A stretch of 64,000 nt of DNA from Bacteroidaceae bacterium (GCA_017642425.1 JAGCPB010000064.1:25357-89356), one strand, 5' to 3'. Numbered from the stretch's first letter, positions 47,764 to 58,465 are shown. Program-made: numbers and translations. The notes: generated by a model from the sequence alone, not told the origin.

Positions 47764-48783
47764 ATGATAGAGAAAATAGAACAACTTATCAGCGAGATTA
47801 AAGAGCTTAAGGCATCATCGGCCGAAGAGCTTGAATCACTGCGTCTTAAATATCTGAGCAAGAAAGGTGCCATAAATGACCTCATGGCCGATTTCCGTAA
47901 TGTCCCTGCCGACCAGAAACGTGAGGTGGGCCAGAAGCTCAATGAGCTCAAGAATATGGCTCAGGACAAGATAAACGCCCTCAAGGAGTATTTTGATGCC
48001 CAGAAAGCAGAGGCCGACAAACCCGACCTTACCCGCACAGCCTACCCCGTAGAGCTTGGCACACGCCACCCGCTCACCATTGTCAAGAATGAGATAATTG
48101 AGATATTCTCACGTCTTGGCTTTGTTTTGGCCGACGGCCCCGAGGTTGAGGATGACTGGCATGTCTTCTCATCCATGAACTTTGCCGAGGATCACCCCGC
48201 ACGCGATATGCAGGACACCTTCTTTGTAGAGGCACATCCCGATATCATACTGCGCACACATACATCGTCCGTACAGAGCCGCGTGATGGAGGTCTCAGAG
48301 CCCCCTATCCGCATCATCTGCCCGGGCCGCGTATACCGTAACGAGGCCATCAGCTACCGCGCACACTGCTTCTTCCATCAGGTTGAGGCTCTGTACGTTG
48401 ACAAGCACGTCAGCTTTGCAGACCTTAAGCAGGTTCTCCTGTACTTTGCACAGCAGATGTTCGGTCCCGACACCAAGATCCGTCTGCGTCCCAGCTACTT
48501 CCCCTTCACAGAGCCGTCGGCTGAGATGGATATCAGCTGCAACATATGCGGCGGTAAGGGTTGCCCCTTCTGCAAGGGTACCGGTTGGGTTGAGATCCTG
48601 GGTTGCGGAATGGTAGATCCCAACGTGCTGGAACTGAACGGTATAAACAGCAAGGAGTATTCAGGATTCGCTCTTGGTATGGGTATTGAGCGCATCACAA
48701 ACCTCAAATATCAGGTCAAGGACCTCCGTATGTTCTCAGAGAACGATGTACGGTTCCTCCGTGAGTTTGAGGCAGCAAACTGA
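47764..48783 (+). CDS. pheS: Phenylalanine--tRNA ligase alpha subunit
   Basis: The 339-residue catalytic subunit charges tRNA-Phe together with PheT. A coiled-coil N-terminus (residues 1-90) precedes the class II core, with HPLTIVKNEIIEIFSRLGF, FHQVEALYVD, LRPSYFPFTEPSAEMDI and a terminal GFALGMGIERI. A cysteine-rich insertion CNICGGKGCPFCKGTGW lies before the last motif, as in several bacterial PheS. The ATG at 47764 is preferred to the GTG one codon earlier. pheT is not in the window. Confidence 0.97.
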   Translation: MIEKIEQLISEIKELKASSAEELESLRLKYLSKKGAINDLMADFRNVPADQKREVGQKLNELKNMAQDKINALKEYFDAQKAEADKPDLTRTAYPVELGTRHPLTIVKNEIIEIFSRLGFVLADGPEVEDDWHVFSSMNFAEDHPARDMQDTFFVEAHPDIILRTHTSSVQSRVMEVSEPPIRIICPGRVYRNEAISYRAHCFFHQVEALYVDKHVSFADLKQVLLYFAQQMFGPDTKIRLRPSYFPFTEPSAEMDISCNICGGKGCPFCKGTGWVEILGCGMVDPNVLELNGINSKEYSGFALGMGIERITNLKYQVKDLRMFSENDVRFLREFEAAN

Positions 48784-48796
48784 TAATTAGCCTCTT

Positions 48797-49432
48797 ATGA
48801 AAAAGAGGGAACTATACGATTTATGCAGCGAGAGACTCTCTCAGGCATTTCCTGAGGCAGCAACCGAGCTGCATTTTTCATCTCCCTACCAGCTTCTGGT
48901 AGCGGTCATGCTTTCGGCCCAGTGCACTGATAAGCGTGTCAACATGGTTACCCCAGCCCTATTTGAGGCATTCCCCACCGTTCAGGATATGGCGGCAGCC
49001 ACCCCTGAACAGATATTTCCCTATGTAAAGAGCGTATCGTACCCAAATACCAAGTCCGAGCATCTGGCACAGATGGCACACATGGTCTGTGACAGGTTCG
49101 GCGGTGAAATCCCGCAGGATATGGACAGCATGACACAGCTGCCCGGCGTAGGCCGCAAGACCGCAAACGTGATGCTGGCAGTAGCTTTTGGAGGCAACGC
49201 AATGCCTGTCGATACACACGTTTTCCGCGTAAGCCATCGCATAGGTCTTGTTCCCCAGCGCTGCACCACTCCATTGAGCGTTGAGAAGGAACTTGTTAAG
49301 TATTTCCCCGAAGAACTGCTTTCACGCGCTCACCACTGGCTCATTCTCCATGGCCGCTACGTATGCACCGCACGCGCCCCGAAATGTGCAAATTGCTGTC
49401 TTAATGACATATGTCATTACTGTAGCAAATAA
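48797..49432 (+). CDS. nth: Endonuclease III
   Basis: The 211-residue DNA glycosylase/AP lyase removes oxidised pyrimidines. The helix-hairpin-helix LPGVGRKTANVML contains the catalytic Lys, VDTHVFRVSHR contains the Asp, and the C-terminal CTARAPKCANCCLNDIC gives the four Cys that hold a [4Fe-4S] cluster. It starts 13 nt after pheS and is probably co-transcribed. Confidence 0.96.
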   Translation: MKKRELYDLCSERLSQAFPEAATELHFSSPYQLLVAVMLSAQCTDKRVNMVTPALFEAFPTVQDMAAATPEQIFPYVKSVSYPNTKSEHLAQMAHMVCDRFGGEIPQDMDSMTQLPGVGRKTANVMLAVAFGGNAMPVDTHVFRVSHRIGLVPQRCTTPLSVEKELVKYFPEELLSRAHHWLILHGRYVCTARAPKCANCCLNDICHYCSK

Positions 49433-49471
49433 TAATCGGCCTTTATAAACCTTTTTTTGTGTGAATTTGAT

Positions 49472-49479
49472 TAATTTTG
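49472..49479 (+). promoter_or_regulatory. -7 box TAATTTTG for serine acetyltransferase
   Basis: TAATTTTG lies 20 nt upstream of the ATG at 49500. The nearest TTTG is only 12 nt upstream of it, too close to serve as a normal -33 element. Confidence 0.45.
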
Positions 49480-49499
49480 CGGTCTGTTACCAGTAGGCA

Positions 49500-50327
49500 A
49501 TGGAAAAGAAAGACATTTTTGAAAGTATCAGGGACGTTAAAAAGTCCTTGCAGAAAGCCGATAAGTACATCCCCAAGGTTGAGGAGCGCTCCATTGACCG
49601 TGCCGAGATAAAGGAGGCGGTCAAGCTTTTCCGCCATGTGGTATTCGGCAATTTCTTTGGAGCGGTTGACCTCTCCACGTCTTTAAGCCGCCTGTATACC
49701 ATTCTGTCACACCAGATTGACTATATAAGCCGTATTTTCCATGAGTCGATGCCCTGTTGTGCCGAGGAGATTTCACAGCAGTTCATTGAGAGCATACCGG
49801 AGCTTCGCCGCCTGCTTGGTACCGATGTCAAGGCCATCTTTGACGGTGACCCCGCAGCCGTAAGCCATGAGGAGGTAATTCTGTGCTATCCGTCACTGGT
49901 TGCAATGTACCACTACCGTATGGCACACCGCCTGCTGGAGCTTGGCGTGCCTATCCTGCCCCGTATAATCACTGAACTTGCTCACTCGCTTACCGGCATA
50001 GACATCCATCCCGGAGCCCGCATAGGTGAGTTCTTCAGCATTGATCACGGTACCGGAGTCGTTATCGGCGAGACTGCAATCATAGGCAATCATGTCCAAC
50101 TCTATCAGGGAGTTACGCTTGGTGCCAAGAGCTTCAAGTTTGATGAGAACGGCAATCCCATCAATGTTCCGCGCCATCCTATCATAGAGGACAATGTGGT
50201 CATCTACTCCAACACCTCCGTACTTGGCCGCGTGACCATCGGACATGACACGATAATAGGCGGTAACGTATGGCTTACCCAGGACTTGCCGCCCTACTCC
50301 AAGTTTTTTCAGAACAGAGAGAAATAA
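49500..50327 (+). CDS. cysE: Serine O-acetyltransferase (EpsC/CysE type)
   Basis: The 275-residue enzyme makes O-acetylserine from serine and acetyl-CoA, the first step of cysteine synthesis. The N-terminal helical region (residues 1-150) is followed by a left-handed beta-helix of hexapeptide repeats. DIHPGARIGEFFSIDHGTGVVIGETAIIG carries the catalytic Asp-His pair, and YQGVTLGA and NVVIYSNTSVLGRVTIG follow. The extended N-terminus places it in the longer EpsC-like branch. pgk follows after 24 bp. Confidence 0.93.
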   Translation: MEKKDIFESIRDVKKSLQKADKYIPKVEERSIDRAEIKEAVKLFRHVVFGNFFGAVDLSTSLSRLYTILSHQIDYISRIFHESMPCCAEEISQQFIESIPELRRLLGTDVKAIFDGDPAAVSHEEVILCYPSLVAMYHYRMAHRLLELGVPILPRIITELAHSLTGIDIHPGARIGEFFSIDHGTGVVIGETAIIGNHVQLYQGVTLGAKSFKFDENGNPINVPRHPIIEDNVVIYSNTSVLGRVTIGHDTIIGGNVWLTQDLPPYSKFFQNREK

Positions 50328-50351
50328 TTTAACCATAAACAAACAGTAATT

Positions 50352-51602
50352 ATGACAATTGATCAATTCAACTTCGCTGGAAAGAAGACTTTCGTACGCG
50401 TAGACTTCAACGTTCCTGTTGATGAGAACTTCAACATTACAGACGATACCCGTATCGTAGCTGCAATGCCTACCCTCAAGAAGATCATCGCCGATGGCGG
50501 TCGTCTTATCATCGCTTCACACATGGGCCGTCCCAAGAAGAACCCGGATCCCAAGTACTCACTCAAGCACATCCTCAAGCACGTTTCAGAGTGCCTTGGT
50601 GTTGACGTGAAGTTTGCCGATGACTGCGCAAAGGCACAGGAGCAGGTTGCCGCTCTTAAGGACGGTGAGGCTCTGCTGCTTGAGAACGTCCGTTTCTACG
50701 CAGAGGAGGAAGGCAAGCCCCGTGGCATTGAGAAGGAGGATCCCGCTTACGATGCTGCCAAGAAGGAGCTCAAGGCTGCTCAGAAGGAGTTCGCCAAGAC
50801 TCTTGCCGGCTATGCTGACGTTTATGTAAACGATGCATTCGGTACCGCTCACCGCAAGCACGCCACTACAGCCGTTATGGCTGATTTCTTTGATGCTGAC
50901 CACAAGATGTTCGGTTATCTCATGGAGAAGGAGGTTGTAGCAGTTGAGAAGGTTCTCAACAACTCAGTAAAGCCCGTAACCGCTATCATCGGTGGTTCAA
51001 AGGTTTCTTCAAAGATCACCATCATTGAGAACCTGCTGCAGAAGGTTGACAATTTGGTTATCATAGGCGGTATGGCTTACACATTCGTTCTGGCCAAGGG
51101 CGGTAAGGTTGGTAACTCACTCTGCGAGCCTGATCAGGTTGACGTTGCCCTGGCAGTCCTCAAGAAGGCCGAGGAGCTGGGCGTAAAGATCGTCCTGCCC
51201 GTTGACTGCCTTGCAGCCGATAAGTTTGACAACAACGCCAACACCCAGGTGGTTGACAACAACAACGTACCCGATGGTTGGGAAGGTATGGATATAGGCC
51301 CTGCTTCAGCCAAGGCAATGGCCGGAATCATCGAGAGCTCCAAGACCATCCTCTGGAACGGTCCTGCAGGCGTATTCGAGTTCAGCAACTTCCAGGCCGG
51401 TACAAAGGCTATCGCTACTGCCGTTGCCAACGCAACTGCCAATAACGGTGCTTTCTCACTGGTAGGTGGCGGTGACTCCGTAAGCGCTGTAAAGCAGTTC
51501 GGTTTTGCCGATAAGGTATCTTACGTATCAACCGGTGGCGGTGCCCTGCTTGAGGCTATCGAGGGTAAGATTCTGCCCGGTATCGCTGCAATCAAGGGAT
51601 AA
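50352..51602 (+). CDS. pgk: Phosphoglycerate kinase
   Basis: The 416-residue glycolytic enzyme transfers phosphate between 1,3-bisphosphoglycerate and [66 protein letters not shown] and [13 protein letters not shown] are all present. Codon choice (ggt, gct, aag, cgt) is strongly biased, as expected for a highly expressed gene. It lies just after cysE and ends at a hairpin at 51628-51656. Confidence 0.98.
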   Translation: MTIDQFNFAGKKTFVRVDFNVPVDENFNITDDTRIVAAMPTLKKIIADGGRLIIASHMGRPKKNPDPKYSLKHILKHVSECLGVDVKFADDCAKAQEQVAALKDGEALLLENVRFYAEEEGKPRGIEKEDPAYDAAKKELKAAQKEFAKTLAGYADVYVNDAFGTAHRKHATTAVMADFFDADHKMFGYLMEKEVVAVEKVLNNSVKPVTAIIGGSKVSSKITIIENLLQKVDNLVIIGGMAYTFVLAKGGKVGNSLCEPDQVDVALAVLKKAEELGVKIVLPVDCLAADKFDNNANTQVVDNNNVPDGWEGMDIGPASAKAMAGIIESSKTILWNGPAGVFEFSNFQAGTKAIATAVANATANNGAFSLVGGGDSVSAVKQFGFADKVSYVSTGGGALLEAIEGKILPGIAAIKG

Positions 51603-51618
51603 TTTTCCCGGATTTTTT

Positions 51619-51656
51619 ATATCTTTGAAACCGCTGGAGCCATTCTCCGGCGGTTT
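51619..51656 (+). promoter_or_regulatory. Combined pgk terminator hairpin and TPR-gene promoter
   Basis: TATCTTTG at 51619-51626 is a -7 box for the TPR gene. Directly after it, AAACCGCTGGAG and CTCCGGCGGTTT form a 12-bp stem with a 5-nt loop. The hairpin could end pgk transcripts, although the T run is weak, and would form the 5' end of the TPR mRNA. Confidence 0.5.
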
Positions 51657-51664
51657 CATTGTTT

Positions 51665-53797
51665 ATGGGTGTAGATGAGGATTTGAAAAGACGTGCCGCA
51701 CAGATCAGGAATCTGCTGTTGTCATCACGTCTCAAGGAAGCGCTGGAGCAGATCCAGATGCAGATGGCGGGTGTATCGGACTGGTCTGTTACATCCAGAT
51801 ATGAGGATATAGACCGTTCCTACCACTATATGCTGCAGTATTTTGGTCAGGGTTCGCCCGATGAACACCGCACCGAACTTTACCGTCAGCTGGTGCGTCG
51901 CGCCCTGTTGCTCAATGACGATGTCCTCCAGGCACGCATGCAGCCTCAGTCCATGCTGCTCTACTACCAGCACCTGCGCTCAAGACTGTCCGGGACCGCC
52001 AATATTGAGGGTCTCCGCATGTCACTTGAATCCTTTGTTGAGATTGGCGGTGTTGACGCTCACGAACGTAATCTGGGATTGCTGTTTGACCTGATATGGA
52101 CCAACGGGCAATGGAACTCAGAGGATTCAGCATCACTGCTTGAACTCATTGATTCTCCGCTTGTTATGGAAGATGATTCAGCTCTGGCCATAAGTGCTGT
52201 CACCCTGTCGCTCATGGAGCGGTTTGACCCTCTCAAGTGCCTGTTCCTATGCCAGGCCGCACAGAACCTGAGTACGTCTGTATCCATCCGTGCGTTGACC
52301 GGTCTTGCCGTAACACTGGGCGGCTACACTGAAATCCTGCCCTACTTCCCTGAGATAAAAGACCGCATCGCACTCCTGCAGGACGTACCGGGCATAAAGG
52401 AGCGTATGCTAAAGGTCCAGATGGCTCTGCTACTGTGCCGTGAGACCAAGGAGATAGACCGCCGCATGCGTGAGGAGTTCATCCCAACCATGCTGCGTAA
52501 CCCCAAGCTGGGTGACCTTATGCGTGAGGAACTGGAACGAGATGACGTAAGCCCTGACTGGAACGAGTGGATAGAGAAACCTGAGATAAAGGACAAACTT
52601 ATGCAGATGACAGAGCTCCAGATGGAGGGAGCCGATGTCTATATGAGCACATTCTCCAACCTCAAGAACTATCCCTTCTTCCGCGAGATACATAACTGGT
52701 TCCGCGTATTCAGCATGGAACAGCCCGATGTCATGAAAGCCTTCGGCAGTGATGGCGTGGCTTCGGCCATAGGCAAATCCATGCTCTCCAGCAGCGTGTT
52801 CTGCAATTCTGACAAATATTCGTTTGCACTCACATTCAGCCAGATTCCGCGTGAACAGCGTGAGATGCTTTCCGGACAGCTTACTGACGAGGCTCTTGAG
52901 GCAATAGATGAGGCCAAATCACATCCTTCACCCACCGGTGTACAGGAATCCAACCTGGCTCGCCAGTACGCCCATGACCTGTACCGTTTCTTCAACCTCT
53001 TCAGCCGCCGCCACGAGTTCCGCAACCCGTTTGACAGCAATCTTAACCTACTAATAAACAGCCCGTTGTCACCATTGCTTCAAAGTGATGATTCGGAGCA
53101 GGCAATCGCCTCGTGGCTGTTAGGCAAGAACTATTATGATGAGGCTGCACAGGCATACCGTCTCATGGAGCGCAGCGCCCATCCCTCTTCAACTGACTAC
53201 CGTTTCTATCAGCAGATGGGATATGCCCAGCAGCGCACGCAACAATATGCCGATGCCCTGGAATCATACCGCCGCGCTGATATCCTGCAACCGGACAACG
53301 GCTGGACCCTGCGCCACACGGCTCAGTGCTACCGCCTTACAGGCAATCCTGATGCGGCCCTGGAACTGCTTCTGCAAGCCGAAAAACGCAGTACCGACAA
53401 CCTGTCGCTCCAGATCCAGATAGGAGATTGCCTTGTGGACCTAAAGCGTTATGACGATGCTCTGATGCGTTTCTTCAAAGTTGATTATCTCAAGCCTGAC
53501 TATCCAAAAGCATGGCGGGCCATAGCCTGGTGCGCCTTCCTGGCTAGCCGCAGGGATAAGGCCATAGAATACTATGACAAGCTCATCAAAGCCAAACCTA
53601 CAGGCAATGACTACCTCAACGCCGGTCATGCCTATCTGGCAGACGGCAACATACAGATGGCCGTATCAATGTACCGTCAGAGCCGAAAGATGCTTGGAGC
53701 AGAGCAGTTTGACAAGGAATTCCATAAAGACGAACCCTTGCTCACAGAGCGTGGAATATCAGGAACGGACATTCCTCTGCTACTGGACCTTATTTGA
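51665..53797 (+). CDS. Tetratricopeptide-repeat protein
   Basis: The 710-residue protein has no signal peptide or membrane segment and appears cytoplasmic. The first 480 residues are helical with no recognised motif. From about 495 to 680, TPR units occur (YRFYQQMGYAQQRTQQYADALESYRRA, LSLQIQIGDCLVDLKRYDDALMRFFKVDYL and KAWRAIAWCAFLASRRDKAIEYYDK). TPRs act as protein-binding scaffolds; the partner is unknown. The ATG at 51665 is used; an upstream TTG at 51659 is unlikely. GH3 follows after 22 bp without a visible promoter, so they may share a transcript. Confidence 0.8.
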   Translation: MGVDEDLKRRAAQIRNLLLSSRLKEALEQIQMQMAGVSDWSVTSRYEDIDRSYHYMLQYFGQGSPDEHRTELYRQLVRRALLLNDDVLQARMQPQSMLLYYQHLRSRLSGTANIEGLRMSLESFVEIGGVDAHERNLGLLFDLIWTNGQWNSEDSASLLELIDSPLVMEDDSALAISAVTLSLMERFDPLKCLFLCQAAQNLSTSVSIRALTGLAVTLGGYTEILPYFPEIKDRIALLQDVPGIKERMLKVQMALLLCRETKEIDRRMREEFIPTMLRNPKLGDLMREELERDDVSPDWNEWIEKPEIKDKLMQMTELQMEGADVYMSTFSNLKNYPFFREIHNWFRVFSMEQPDVMKAFGSDGVASAIGKSMLSSSVFCNSDKYSFALTFSQIPREQREMLSGQLTDEALEAIDEAKSHPSPTGVQESNLARQYAHDLYRFFNLFSRRHEFRNPFDSNLNLLINSPLSPLLQSDDSEQAIASWLLGKNYYDEAAQAYRLMERSAHPSSTDYRFYQQMGYAQQRTQQYADALESYRRADILQPDNGWTLRHTAQCYRLTGNPDAALELLLQAEKRSTDNLSLQIQIGDCLVDLKRYDDALMRFFKVDYLKPDYPKAWRAIAWCAFLASRRDKAIEYYDKLIKAKPTGNDYLNAGHAYLADGNIQMAVSMYRQSRKMLGAEQFDKEFHKDEPLLTERGISGTDIPLLLDLI

Positions 53798-53819
53798 ATA
53801 AAAAACAACATTTACCTAT

Positions 53820-56195
53820 ATGAAGAGAACTATCCTGTATCCTGCCCTGGCAGTCATGCTGCTGGTCTCATGCGGCAGAAAGACTGACAATTCCAAGTTA
53901 AGCTGGTGTTATGACAGCCAGATTGAAAAGCAAGTAGAGGCCACCCTCAAAAAGATGACTCTGGACGAGAAGATTGGCCAGATGCTGCAGCTTAACATGC
54001 CACAGGTAGGTCACACTGACCGCAGCGGCAAATTCGTGGTTGATGATGACAAACTTGACGAGGTAATAGGCAAATACAAGGTAGGTTCGCTGCTCAACAA
54101 TCCCCAGAACATACCTCCCACGCCTCAGGAATGGGCTGTAATTATTGAGAAAATCCAGAAGAAATCCATGGAGGTTATGGGTATCCCCTGCCTCATCGGC
54201 CTTGACCAGAACCACGGCACCACATATACATCGGAAGGAACGCTGTTCCCGCAGAATATCAACATAGGTGCTACGTTCAATACTCAAACAGCATTTGAAG
54301 CCGCTCAGATTACAGCTTATGAGACACGTGCCAGCAATGTGCCATGGACATTCTGCCCCACTCTTGACCTTAGCCGCAACCAGTTGTGGCCGCGTTGCTG
54401 GGAGAATTTCGGTGAAGACGCGTACGTGAACTCAGCAATGGCCGAATCCGCAGTTATGGGATTCCAGGGCATACAACCCAATAAAATAGACCAACAGCAT
54501 ATTTCAGTATCGCTCAAGCACTACATAGGTTATGGCGTACCGGTATCGGGCAAGGACCGCACTCCGGCAGTCATCAGCCCCATGGAACTGCGTGAAAAAT
54601 ACTTTGCCCCCTATCTGGCAGGCATACGCGCCGGAGCGCTCAACATAATGGTAAACTCCGGCATGGTGAACGGAGTCATGACTCACGCCAACCATGAACT
54701 ACTTACCGTATGGCTCAAGGATGAACCTGGCTGGGACGGCATGATACTGACTGACTGGGCCGATATAGACAACCTCTACACACGTGACAAGGTGGCCAAG
54801 GACAAGAAAGAGGCCATCAAGATGGCCATCAACGCCGGCATAGACATGTCCATGGACCCCTACAGCCTGCAGTTCTGTGACCTGCTCAAGGAACTGGTCA
54901 ATGAAGGAGAGGTTCCCATGAGCCGCATTGACGATGCCGTACGCCGTATCCTGCGCATGAAATACCGTCTGGGACTGTTTGAGACACCTGTTGTCAACCC
55001 CAATGACTATCCTGACTTTGCCAGCCAAAAGCACGCGGATGTAGCACTGCACGCTGCCGAGGAGAGCATGGTCCTGCTCAAGAATGACGGAACCCTGCCC
55101 CTTAAGAAAGGAGCCAGGATACTCCTTACCGGCCCCAACGCCAACAGCATGCGCTGCCTTGACGGCGGCTGGAGCTACTCATGGCAGGGTGACATAGCCG
55201 ATGTATGCGCCGCACAGTACAACACCATCTATGAGGCATTGGTAAACAAGTTCGGCGCAGACAATGTAATCCTGGAACAAGGTGTCAAATACACCCGCGG
55301 AGCAACATTCCAGGCCGAGGCTAAACCCGAGATAGAGAAAGCCGTGGCAGCCGCCCGCAAGGCCGATGTCATTGTAGCCTGCATCGGTGAGAACTCCTAC
55401 TGCGAGACTCCAGGTAACATAACGGACCTGACCCTGTCCAAGAATCAGCGTGACCTGGTCAAGGCCCTGGCAACCACAGGCAAACCTATAGTCCTGATAC
55501 TCAATGAGGGACGTCCCCGCATTATTGCCGATATCGAGCCTCTGGCAAACGCAATAACTGACATAATGCTGCCGGGCAACTACGGCGGTGACGCGCTGGC
55601 CAACCTGCTGGCCGGTGATGCAAACTTCAGCGGCCGCCTGCCGTTCACCTATCCCAAGGAGGTCCATTCACTCATCACATATGACTACAAGCCCTGTCAG
55701 GAGGTTGACAAAATGGCCGGAGCATATGACTATGATGCAGTGGTATCGGTCCAGTGGGCATTCGGATTCGGCAAGAGCTATACCACCTTCAATTATTCCA
55801 ACCTTAAGTATGACAGGATGGTCAACAAGCCGGATTACCCGCCCTATCCGCCTGAATTCACCGCCGGTGACCTGCTCAGTTTCTCGGTCGATGTAACCAA
55901 CACAGGTTCCGTAGCCGGTAAGGAGAGCGTTCTGCTGTTCAGCAGTGACCTCGTGGCCAGCGTTTCACCCGATGTCCGCCGCCTGCGTGCATTCACCAAG
56001 ATAGAGCTTGCTCCGGGTGAGACAAAGAACGTTCAGATTGTCATTCCGGCCAGCGACCTGGCATTTGTAGGCCCTGACGGCAAATGGATTCTTGAGGAGG
56101 GAGAGTTCCGTATCCAGGTAGGCACAGAGACCGTAACCGTCAACTGCAGCGAGACCCATAAATGGGATACTCCAAATATTCCCGTTATTCCTTGA
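53820..56195 (+). CDS. GH3 beta-glycosidase lipoprotein
   Basis: This glycoside hydrolase of 791 residues has a lipobox (LLVSC) after [12 protein letters not shown]. The GH3 N-terminal barrel shows [12 protein letters not shown]-like [26 protein letters not shown], and [13 protein letters not shown] with the nucleophile Asp312. The second alpha/beta domain begins near [16 protein letters not shown], and a fibronectin-III-like domain ([18 protein letters not shown]) closes it. It is predicted to release terminal beta-glucose or beta-xylose from oligosaccharides in the periplasm. Exact specificity is not readable. It sits directly before a GH43 gene. Confidence 0.93.
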   Translation: MKRTILYPALAVMLLVSCGRKTDNSKLSWCYDSQIEKQVEATLKKMTLDEKIGQMLQLNMPQVGHTDRSGKFVVDDDKLDEVIGKYKVGSLLNNPQNIPPTPQEWAVIIEKIQKKSMEVMGIPCLIGLDQNHGTTYTSEGTLFPQNINIGATFNTQTAFEAAQITAYETRASNVPWTFCPTLDLSRNQLWPRCWENFGEDAYVNSAMAESAVMGFQGIQPNKIDQQHISVSLKHYIGYGVPVSGKDRTPAVISPMELREKYFAPYLAGIRAGALNIMVNSGMVNGVMTHANHELLTVWLKDEPGWDGMILTDWADIDNLYTRDKVAKDKKEAIKMAINAGIDMSMDPYSLQFCDLLKELVNEGEVPMSRIDDAVRRILRMKYRLGLFETPVVNPNDYPDFASQKHADVALHAAEESMVLLKNDGTLPLKKGARILLTGPNANSMRCLDGGWSYSWQGDIADVCAAQYNTIYEALVNKFGADNVILEQGVKYTRGATFQAEAKPEIEKAVAAARKADVIVACIGENSYCETPGNITDLTLSKNQRDLVKALATTGKPIVLILNEGRPRIIADIEPLANAITDIMLPGNYGGDALANLLAGDANFSGRLPFTYPKEVHSLITYDYKPCQEVDKMAGAYDYDAVVSVQWAFGFGKSYTTFNYSNLKYDRMVNKPDYPPYPPEFTAGDLLSFSVDVTNTGSVAGKESVLLFSSDLVASVSPDVRRLRAFTKIELAPGETKNVQIVIPASDLAFVGPDGKWILEEGEFRIQVGTETVTVNCSETHKWDTPNIPVIP

Positions 56196-56226
56196 AGATT
56201 GATGGAAAAGGCGTTTAACTTTTTAT

Positions 56227-56234
56227 TATTTTTG
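56227..56234 (+). promoter_or_regulatory. -7 box TATTTTTG for the GH43 gene
   Basis: TATTTTTG lies 53 nt before the GH43 ATG and 31 nt after the GH3 stop, so the GH43 gene may be expressed separately. Confidence 0.5.
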
Positions 56235-56287
56235 CAATCTAATATAGAAAGCTGAAACTATAACCAAATAACCAATTATACATAAAA

Positions 56288-58441
56288 ATGACAGCCAATA
56301 GACTTTTCAGAAGCATCATGCTGCTCTTGGCATGTGCTTTGGTTCTGTCCACACAGAACTCTTTCGCTGCGAAAAAAGACAAGGATGCCGGCCAGGTAAA
56401 GGCCTCACAGCGTTTTGTACACAACTACGGCGGACGCGGTAACCCCTACCTTCCCCTCTGGGAGCATGTACCCGATGGTGAGCCTAAGGTATTTGAGGAC
56501 CCGGACCGTAAAGGACATTATCGTGCATATATTATCGGTTCACACGATGTAAGCGCCAACCGTTATTGCGGTCCCGATATCCGTATCTGGTCAGCCCCCA
56601 TCGAGAACCTTAACGAGTGGCGTGATGAAGGTCCCGTATTCACCTATCAGGCCGCAAACGGCCGCTGGGACGTAATGTATGCCCCTGATCTGGTAGAGGT
56701 AATTGAGAAGGATGAGAAAGGCAAGGACAAGAAGGTCTATTATCTGTATCCGCACAGCCGTGGTCCACGTCGTGAGGCAATGGTCTGCAAGGGTGACCGT
56801 CCCGACGGCCCCTTCACTCCGCTCAACCTTGATGAGAATGGCGCAGCCATCCCCGGCAGCTGCATAGGATTCGACCCCTCAGTGTTTATCGAGAACATAA
56901 CTGATAAGAATGATCCCGACTACGCAAAGGGCTTCCGCGCTTACGGTTACTGGGGTTTCCAGGGCTCTACAGCCGCTCAGCTTGACCAGGAGACAATGTA
57001 CTCCGTACGTCCCGGCACCGAGCCTATTACCCCGTTCCTGCCCGCCAGCTCAAGCTACGGCCGCGTACGTGACCGTCAGGGTACAGTCTATACCGCTCTC
57101 GTAGAGGGTCAGGATCCCGGCGAATTCAACTTCTTTGAGGCATCATCAATCCGCCAGGTCGGTAACAAGTACGTCATGATATTCTCAGGTTACTCAGGTC
57201 CTGACTACGGTTTGGGTTCAACCAACTCAGCTCTGCGTTACTGCTATGCAGACTCTCCTCTGGGTCCCTGGAAGAGCGGTGGTGTAGCTGTAGACTCACG
57301 TGGCGTTACCCTGAATGAGGACGGCACCAAGCTTATGACCAGCAACTTTGCCCACAACACACACGGCAGTATCCAGCAGATTGGTGACCAGTGGTACATA
57401 TTCTATCATCGTCCACCGAGAGGCAACGGAAACGCCCGTCAGGCTATGGTTGCTCCCATCAAGATTGAGTGGGATGAGAAACCCGTATCAGAAGGCGGTA
57501 AGGTTAAGATTCACGGTTATGACCCCTATGCTCCCGATGAGATCTGGGAGGCCAAGGCTTCAAACGGTGACTGCTACAGCGGCGCCGAGGTTACATCCGA
57601 GGGCTTCAACATCTACGGTCTGCCCCCCTATGCATACTATTCAGCAGGTTACGCTTGCGTATTCATGAACAAGGACGGCGGCCAGAACCGCAACTCACTG
57701 CAGGACAACTGGGATATCTGGAACAACGAGCAGGTCTGCAATGTTGACGCCGGCGATATCATCGGTTACAAATACTTCGGTCTGGGCGGTCTCAAGAAGG
57801 ACAGCAAGGGCGTTGAGGCATTTGACGGAACCACCTCCAAGCAGCATTCATCATTCAACGTATGGTTCAAGCGTACCGCCGGTGAGGGTGGTATCAACAT
57901 CAAGGTCATGATGGACGGTCCCTGGAAGAATGATGTCTGGAACGGTAAGGAGATCGGTAAGATCAAGATTCCTGCAAACTCACAGATTGACAAACTTGAG
58001 AAATATACTATTGATGTATCAGAGTTCGTTGATGATGTAGAAGGCAAGCACGCCATCTATCTGGTGTTCGATGCTGCCATTGACGGTCCTCTGGGCCAGT
58101 TCTACGGCTGCGGATTCAACAACAAGACCACATCACTCAAGCGTCCCGTACCTCCCACCCTTAACGTAACTATCGGTGGTAAGGAAGTTGAGCTTCCCGC
58201 AGAGCCCGTTCACTCAAATGACAACAACGGTTATACCGATAACACTCATTATGAGATGGACTACAAGCTGGAGCCCGGTCAGAAGTCAAAGGTTGCTGTA
58301 GAGTGCCTCTGGTCAACAATGCAGTTCTGGGTAGAGCAGATCAAGGGTGATGAAGGCACCGCTGTCATCACTGCCGAATACCTCTTCCCCGGCACCACCA
58401 GCAAGCAGACCAAAGTCTACAAAATCAACATCTCAAAGTAA
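56288..58441 (+). CDS. GH43-family glycosidase with C-terminal carbohydrate-binding region
   Basis: The 717-residue protein has a signal peptide (cleavage near NSFAA). Its five-bladed GH43 domain spans about residues 45-400. Asp71 in VFEDPD is the likely base, Asp196 in GFDPSVF the pKa modulator and Glu284 in FFEASSIR the acid; the later AHNTHGSI also fits. The region 430-620 is a CBM6-like beta-sandwich (FNVWFKRTAGEGGINIKVMMDG), and a further beta domain ends the protein. The family includes arabinofuranosidases and xylosidases, so a role in arabinoxylan or arabinan breakdown is inferred. Codon bias suggests strong expression. Confidence 0.82.
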   Translation: MTANRLFRSIMLLLACALVLSTQNSFAAKKDKDAGQVKASQRFVHNYGGRGNPYLPLWEHVPDGEPKVFEDPDRKGHYRAYIIGSHDVSANRYCGPDIRIWSAPIENLNEWRDEGPVFTYQAANGRWDVMYAPDLVEVIEKDEKGKDKKVYYLYPHSRGPRREAMVCKGDRPDGPFTPLNLDENGAAIPGSCIGFDPSVFIENITDKNDPDYAKGFRAYGYWGFQGSTAAQLDQETMYSVRPGTEPITPFLPASSSYGRVRDRQGTVYTALVEGQDPGEFNFFEASSIRQVGNKYVMIFSGYSGPDYGLGSTNSALRYCYADSPLGPWKSGGVAVDSRGVTLNEDGTKLMTSNFAHNTHGSIQQIGDQWYIFYHRPPRGNGNARQAMVAPIKIEWDEKPVSEGGKVKIHGYDPYAPDEIWEAKASNGDCYSGAEVTSEGFNIYGLPPYAYYSAGYACVFMNKDGGQNRNSLQDNWDIWNNEQVCNVDAGDIIGYKYFGLGGLKKDSKGVEAFDGTTSKQHSSFNVWFKRTAGEGGINIKVMMDGPWKNDVWNGKEIGKIKIPANSQIDKLEKYTIDVSEFVDDVEGKHAIYLVFDAAIDGPLGQFYGCGFNNKTTSLKRPVPPTLNVTIGGKEVELPAEPVHSNDNNGYTDNTHYEMDYKLEPGQKSKVAVECLWSTMQFWVEQIKGDEGTAVITAEYLFPGTTSKQTKVYKINISK

Positions 58442-58465
58442 ATTGAGAATTGAGAATTGAGAATT
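58442..58465 (+). repeat. Heptamer tandem repeat (ATTGAGA)3
   Basis: Three copies of ATTGAGA plus ATT follow directly after the GH43 stop codon, ahead of the terminator hairpin. Confidence 0.85.

Noticed and set aside
51665-58441. A complete polysaccharide utilisation locus
   Set aside because: No SusC-like receptor, SusD-like lipoprotein, hybrid two-component sensor or anti-sigma/sigma pair is found beside the glycosidases.
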